Shown here: positions 10,009 to 12,924 of the stretch, piece after piece
Layout: the number at the start of each line of letters is the position of its first letter
Position numbering within the stretch: position 1 is the stretch's first letter
DNA from: Actinomycetota bacterium
Lineage (GTDB): Bacteria; Actinomycetota; Thermoleophilia; Gaiellales; Gaiellaceae
Assembly (NCBI GenBank): GCA_013695295.1
Contig: JACDAS010000103.1
Coordinates: 1-12,924 of the forward strand
Direction of reading: 5' to 3'
Length of the DNA stretch: 12,924 bases
Notes under the pieces: generated by a model
Databases searched by the model: none
Told to the model about the DNA's origin: nothing
Seen by the model: only the letters and a program-made list of their open reading frames with translations
Program-made: the position numbers and the translations under genes

Positions 10009-10176
10009 CTAGTGCTCTGTCCCGGAAGTTCGACGATGATCCTGGCGGCTGCAAAGCAAGCCGATCAAGGACGCAGGGAGCGTCCATACGCCGGTCGTAT
10101 GGGCGTGACTGAGGACGCCGAGCGGCGCCGCTTTGCAGCCGTCAGGGCGCGCCGCACTTTCGGGACAGAGCACTAC
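10009..10176 (-). repeat. Structured intergenic repeat, copy 3 (full length, 168 bases, divergent stems, between dppB-like and dppD-like genes)
   Basis: Outer arms TAGTGCTCTGTCCCGGAAGT (10010-10029) and ACTTTCGGGACAGAGCACTA (10156-10175) pair over 20 bases with one G-T wobble. The middle stem runs from 10040-10057 to 10130-10147 (18 pairs, two wobbles, 12 of them an uninterrupted perfect block, CGGCTGCAAAGC). The apical hairpin 10080-10090/10096-10106 has loop CCGGT. The core motifs GGACGCAGGGAGC (10069-10081) and GACTGAGGACG (10107-10117) are identical to copy 1 and sit at nearly the same offsets, although the arms differ. At stem positions 8, 10 and 15 both partners changed together relative to copy 1. 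TA flanks both ends. It occupies most of the gap where a DppC-like gene would be expected. Confidence 0.88.
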
Positions 10177-10212
10177 GGGCACCCTATCGTGCCTGCGGAA
10201 GGATTTGAAGCC

Positions 10213-11178
10213 TCAGCTGAGCCTGATTCTGGGGTCGATCCAGGCGTAGAGGAGGTCGACGATCAGGTTGAAGACGATGATGCAGATCGTCGAGAACACC
10301 ACGATCCCCTGCACCGTCGGCAGGTCGAACGTGTCGAGCGCGCTGATCGCCGTCTTGCCCAGCCCCGGTAAGGCGTAGACCGTCTCGGTGAAGACCGCGC
10401 CCCCGAGCGCGAGGCCGATGTCCATCCCGAGCATCGTCACGACCGGCAGCATCGCGTTCCGGAGGATGTGCGAGCGCATGACCTGGTGCTCCGGGGCGCC
10501 TTTGGCGCGCGCCGTCCGCACGTAGTCCTCGTTCATCGTCTCCATGACGTTCGCGCGGATCATGCGCACGTAGAGCGCGGCGAACAGGATCGCGAAGGTC
10601 GCCCAGGGCAGGAACAGGTGGTACGCCCACTGCACCGGTCCACCGCAATCGGTCGAGGGGTTGATGAAGTCGCAGTAGTTGGTGATCGGGAACCACCCCA
10701 GCTTGTAGCCGAAGAAGAACGAGAAGATCAGGCCGAGCCAGACCGGGTGTGCAGAGATCCCGACCAGCACGAACACCATCGAGGCTCTGTCTAAGAGCGA
10801 GCGCGGGCGGATCGCGGAGAGGATTCCGAGCGGCACCGCGATCAGCATCCAGAGCACGACCCCGCCGACCACGAGCGAGGCCGTCACCGGCGCGGCGTCC
10901 TTGACGATGTCGTTGACCTCGCGCCGGGTCGCGAACGAGCGGCCGAGCGACTGGTGCACGACGAGGCGCTCGAGGAACTTGAGGTACTGAACCGGAACGG
11001 GCTTGTCGAGGCCCCAGTAGGCCTGAACGCGCTTGACGTCGTCCTGCGTGCACGCCTTTCCGCACAGCCCGAGTGCCGGGTTCGCCGGGACGATGAAGAA
11101 GATGATGTAGGTCACGACCGTGACCGCGACGAAGAGGACGACCGCCCAGAGAAGGCGGCGGATGATGTAGCGGATCAT
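10213..11178 (-). CDS. Peptide ABC transporter permease, DppB/OppB-like
   Basis: Inner-membrane permease of a Dpp/Opp importer. The 321-residue protein begins MIRYIIRRLLW, typical of DppB, with a first membrane helix at about 9-30, then a large external loop and five further helices (about 100-122, 132-156, 185-204, 246-266 and 291-311). The cytoplasmic EAA loop that contacts the ATPases is clear at about 217-245 (EDYVRTARAKGAPEHQVMRS). Two pairs of cysteines lie in the predicted external loops (C39/C43 and C169/C178) and could form disulfides. ATG 11178 has AAGGAG (11194-11189) 10 bases upstream. It lies 135 bases after the binding-protein gene and 36 bases before repeat copy 3. A DppC-like second permease, normally next in order, is not present, so the complex would need one encoded elsewhere or a homodimer. 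Confidence 0.95.
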   Translation of the reverse strand: MIRYIIRRLLWAVVLFVAVTVVTYIIFFIVPANPALGLCGKACTQDDVKRVQAYWGLDKPVPVQYLKFLERLVVHQSLGRSFATRREVNDIVKDAAPVTASLVVGGVVLWMLIAVPLGILSAIRPRSLLDRASMVFVLVGISAHPVWLGLIFSFFFGYKLGWFPITNYCDFINPSTDCGGPVQWAYHLFLPWATFAILFAALYVRMIRANVMETMNEDYVRTARAKGAPEHQVMRSHILRNAMLPVVTMLGMDIGLALGGAVFTETVYALPGLGKTAISALDTFDLPTVQGIVVFSTICIIVFNLIVDLLYAWIDPRIRLS

Positions 11179-11188
11179 CTGAGCTTCG

Positions 11189-11194
11189 CTCCTT
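11189..11194 (-). promoter_or_regulatory. Ribosome binding site of the DppB-like permease gene
   Basis: AAGGAG on the minus strand, 10 bases before the ATG at 11178. It supports the chosen start. Confidence 0.6.
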
Positions 11195-11254
11195 CTGTCG
11201 GCGGAAAGCGGAACCCTATCGAGACCGGTTGCCCTCTGTCACCCTGGGGAGGGC

Positions 11255-11281
11255 GGGGCGCCGGCTCGAAGCCGACGCCCC
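11255..11281 (-). other. Strong GC hairpin between the binding-protein and permease genes
   Basis: A 12-bp stem (11255-11266 with 11270-11281, one G-U pair on the minus strand) closes a 3-base loop, or an 11-bp stem with a 5-base loop. It starts 33 bases after the stop of the solute-binding-protein gene. No T-tract follows on the minus strand, so a textbook intrinsic terminator is unlikely. Hairpins at this place in binding-protein operons commonly protect the upstream message or allow partial read-through, which raises the binding protein over the membrane parts. That role is inference here. Confidence 0.5.
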
Positions 11282-11314
11282 TCGTGTCCCCACGCCTTGC
11301 GGCGGTACCGCGTA

Positions 11315-12924
11315 CTACTTCTTGCAGGCCGCGGCGAGATCGAACTCCCACACGGGGTGATACAGGTAGCACCCGGTGCTCTTGGAGATCAGGTCGCGGA
11401 TCGTGATGTTGAGGAACGGCGCCCACGGGACGGCGTTCTTCATGATGTCGCCGTCGAGGTTGGCCCAACCCTGCTCACGGGCCTTCCCGGACAGCTTGCC
11501 GATTGCCTCGATCTTCTTGTTGTAGACCGGGTCGTTGAAGTACGACTCGTTCGAGTTCGAGGTCTCCTGGATGTTGTTGCCGTTCAGGAGCGGCTCGAAG
11601 AACGTGACCGCGTCGGCGTAGTCGACCAGCCAGCCCTCGTCGCAGATGTCGAAAGGCTCGCCCCTGGTCGCGCACTTCTCGTGCTGGACAGCACGGGCGA
11701 ACTGCTTGACCTCGACGTCGACGCCGATCTGCTTCAGGTTGAACTGGAGGACCTGTGCCCGAATCACGCGGGCGCCCGTCGTGGTGCTGTAGAGGATGAG
11801 CTTGTTGGGCTTGTTCTTCGACTGACCCAGGAACTTCTTCGCCGCGTTCGGGTTGGAGCCCTTGAGCGGGAAGAGGTCGACGTTCTTCGTCAGGGCAGGC
11901 GGGAGGATCTGGTCAGTCCGCTTGCCACCCAGGAATCCGCTCGCCCGCACCAGTGCCGGGCGGTCGATTGCGAAGTTGATCGCCTTCTTCAGCGGGATGT
12001 CACCCTTGAACGCACGGTCGTGGTTCAGCGCGAAGTAGCTCGTGCCGAGCGCCGTGTTGAAGTAGTACTGACCGTCCTTCTTGTTGACGCCGTACTTGTC
12101 GGCGATCTCCTTGTATGCGGTCGGCGGAATCCCGTCGACGCACCAGTCGGTCGCGTCCTGCTCCGTGTTCAGCCGGCACGAGGCGAGAGTCGGTCCGATC
12201 GGCCAGACGATCTTGTCGACGTTCGACGGGCGCGGGCCCTTGTAGAACTTGTTCTTGCTGAGCACGAGCTGCCGGTTCACGGTCCGCTCGGACACGTAGT
12301 AGGGGCCGGAGCCGGCCGGATTGTTGACGCCGTCGGGCTCGATGCCCATGCTCGGGGTGACCGGGCAGAAGAACGGCATCGTCAGCCGTGCGACGAGATC
12401 CGGTACGGGCTTCGTCGTCTTGATCGTGAGGGCGTAGGCGCCATTGGCCTTGATGCCCGAGATCGACGAGGCCTTGCCGGCAATCACTGCCTCAGCGCCG
12501 ACGATCTCCTTCATGTAGGACGTCGCCGGAGACTGCATCTTCGGGTTCGCGTCGCGGTTGAACGCGAGCACGAAGCTCTGAGCGGTGACGTTTGCGCCGG
12601 TGTGGAACTTATAGGTCTTCTTGAGGGTGATCGAGTAGGTCTTCCCGTTCTTCGAGATCTTCGGGAAGCCCGCAGCAACCTCGGGGATGACCTGCGCGCC
12701 CGCCGCACCTTCCTTGTCGGGATAGCTGTACAGCTTGGCGCACGTCGCGTAGCCAATGGCTCCGAACGTGTCGGTGAAGTAGGCGAGCGCCGGGTCGACG
12801 TAGTCGACGTCGGTGCTCTTGCTCAGCCGCAGTGTGCCGCCCTTCTTGGCGACGCCAGCTGCGCTGCGATCGGTGCCGCTCGATGCCGGGGCGGCAAAGC
12901 CCGCGGCGACGAGCAGGCCGACCC
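11315..12924 (-). CDS. Peptide ABC transporter substrate-binding protein (SBP family 5, DppA/OppA-like), N-terminus cut by window edge
   Basis: Extracytoplasmic binding protein that delivers substrate to the permease encoded downstream. The frame is open through base 12924, with 535 residues visible. The first visible residues, VGLLVAAGFAAPASSG, look like the end of a signal peptide with an Ala-x-Ala-type cleavage region; no lipobox cysteine is seen in the visible part. The family-5 fold follows: KKGGTLRLSKSTDVDYVDPA, then the signature-like stretch SITLKKTYKFHTGANVTA with SFVLAFNRD, then a long mixed alpha/beta body, ending EFDLAAACKK before TAG. An internal ATG at 12571 is not the real start: upstream codons continue the family sequence in frame without a stop. 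It is the first transporter gene in transcription order and is followed by a strong hairpin. The substrate is not evident; family members bind peptides, nickel or other small ligands. Confidence 0.95.
   Translation of the reverse strand, partial: VGLLVAAGFAAPASSGTDRSAAGVAKKGGTLRLSKSTDVDYVDPALAYFTDTFGAIGYATCAKLYSYPDKEGAAGAQVIPEVAAGFPKISKNGKTYSITLKKTYKFHTGANVTAQSFVLAFNRDANPKMQSPATSYMKEIVGAEAVIAGKASSISGIKANGAYALTIKTTKPVPDLVARLTMPFFCPVTPSMGIEPDGVNNPAGSGPYYVSERTVNRQLVLSKNKFYKGPRPSNVDKIVWPIGPTLASCRLNTEQDATDWCVDGIPPTAYKEIADKYGVNKKDGQYYFNTALGTSYFALNHDRAFKGDIPLKKAINFAIDRPALVRASGFLGGKRTDQILPPALTKNVDLFPLKGSNPNAAKKFLGQSKNKPNKLILYSTTTGARVIRAQVLQFNLKQIGVDVEVKQFARAVQHEKCATRGEPFDICDEGWLVDYADAVTFFEPLLNGNNIQETSNSNESYFNDPVYNKKIEAIGKLSGKAREQGWANLDGDIMKNAVPWAPFLNITIRDLISKSTGCYLYHPVWEFDLAAACKK

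Noticed and set aside
7456..10087. Minus-strand 401- and 406-codon frames overlapping the two ATPase genes, plus plus-strand frames at 7722-8885 and 9271-10371
   Set aside because: Other-frame shadows: the two ATPase frames carry every expected motif in order, while these carry none. Some run through the repeats, which are structured DNA and not coding.
12511..12756. Short minus-strand frame, and the internal ATG at 12571, as a possible gene start
   Set aside because: The binding-protein frame is open and family-like all the way to 12924, so the ATG at 12571 is internal and the other frame is a shadow.

Overview
The window is very GC-rich, dense and entirely minus-strand. It looks like a chromosomal segment of a high-GC actinobacterium. 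The LytR-CpsA-Psr protein with a long cytoplasmic tail, the 1231-residue MetH and the gene style suggest class Thermoleophilia (Gaiellales or Solirubrobacterales relatives). That placement is inference from recall, not a search.

Layout, in the order the minus strand is transcribed (right to left). (1) 12924-7782: a Dpp/Opp-type peptide ABC transporter operon with a solute-binding protein (5' end outside the window), a DppB-like permease and DppD-like and DppF-like ATPases. The DppC-like permease expected between DppB and DppD is absent. (2) 7777-6891: a small membrane protein without an ordinary start codon at its apparent beginning, and a zinc-finger anti-sigma-like membrane protein. (3) 6660-4587: atpD and atpC, the beta and epsilon subunits of F1 ATP synthase, without atpA/atpG directly upstream. 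(4) 4448-753: metH, cobalamin-dependent methionine synthase, behind a 138-base leader that can be drawn with a pseudoknot and a hairpin over its ribosome binding site. (5) 674-1: an LCP cell-wall glycopolymer transferase cut by the window edge.

The most unusual content is a family of three structured intergenic repeats (5057-5224, 8868-8989, 10009-10176). Two are 168 bases long and fold end to end into one long hairpin. One is a 122-base deletion derivative. Between the two full-length copies the stem sequences have diverged with paired compensatory changes, while two core motifs (GGACGCAGGGAGC and GACTGAGGACG) stay identical. All three have the same orientation and lie exactly between consecutive genes: atpD|atpC, dppD|dppF and dppB|dppD. 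The ends of two of them form the stop codon of the upstream gene, and the other end abuts the next start codon and supplies its likely Shine-Dalgarno sequence. Nearly all paired-arm mismatches are G-T/G-U wobbles when the plus strand is folded, which points to selection on one strand as RNA or single-stranded DNA. I do not recognise this family. It is the best candidate here for something undescribed.

No tRNA, rRNA, CRISPR array, transposase or prophage gene was seen. No gene-free stretch exceeds 300 bases; the longest is 6661-6890.
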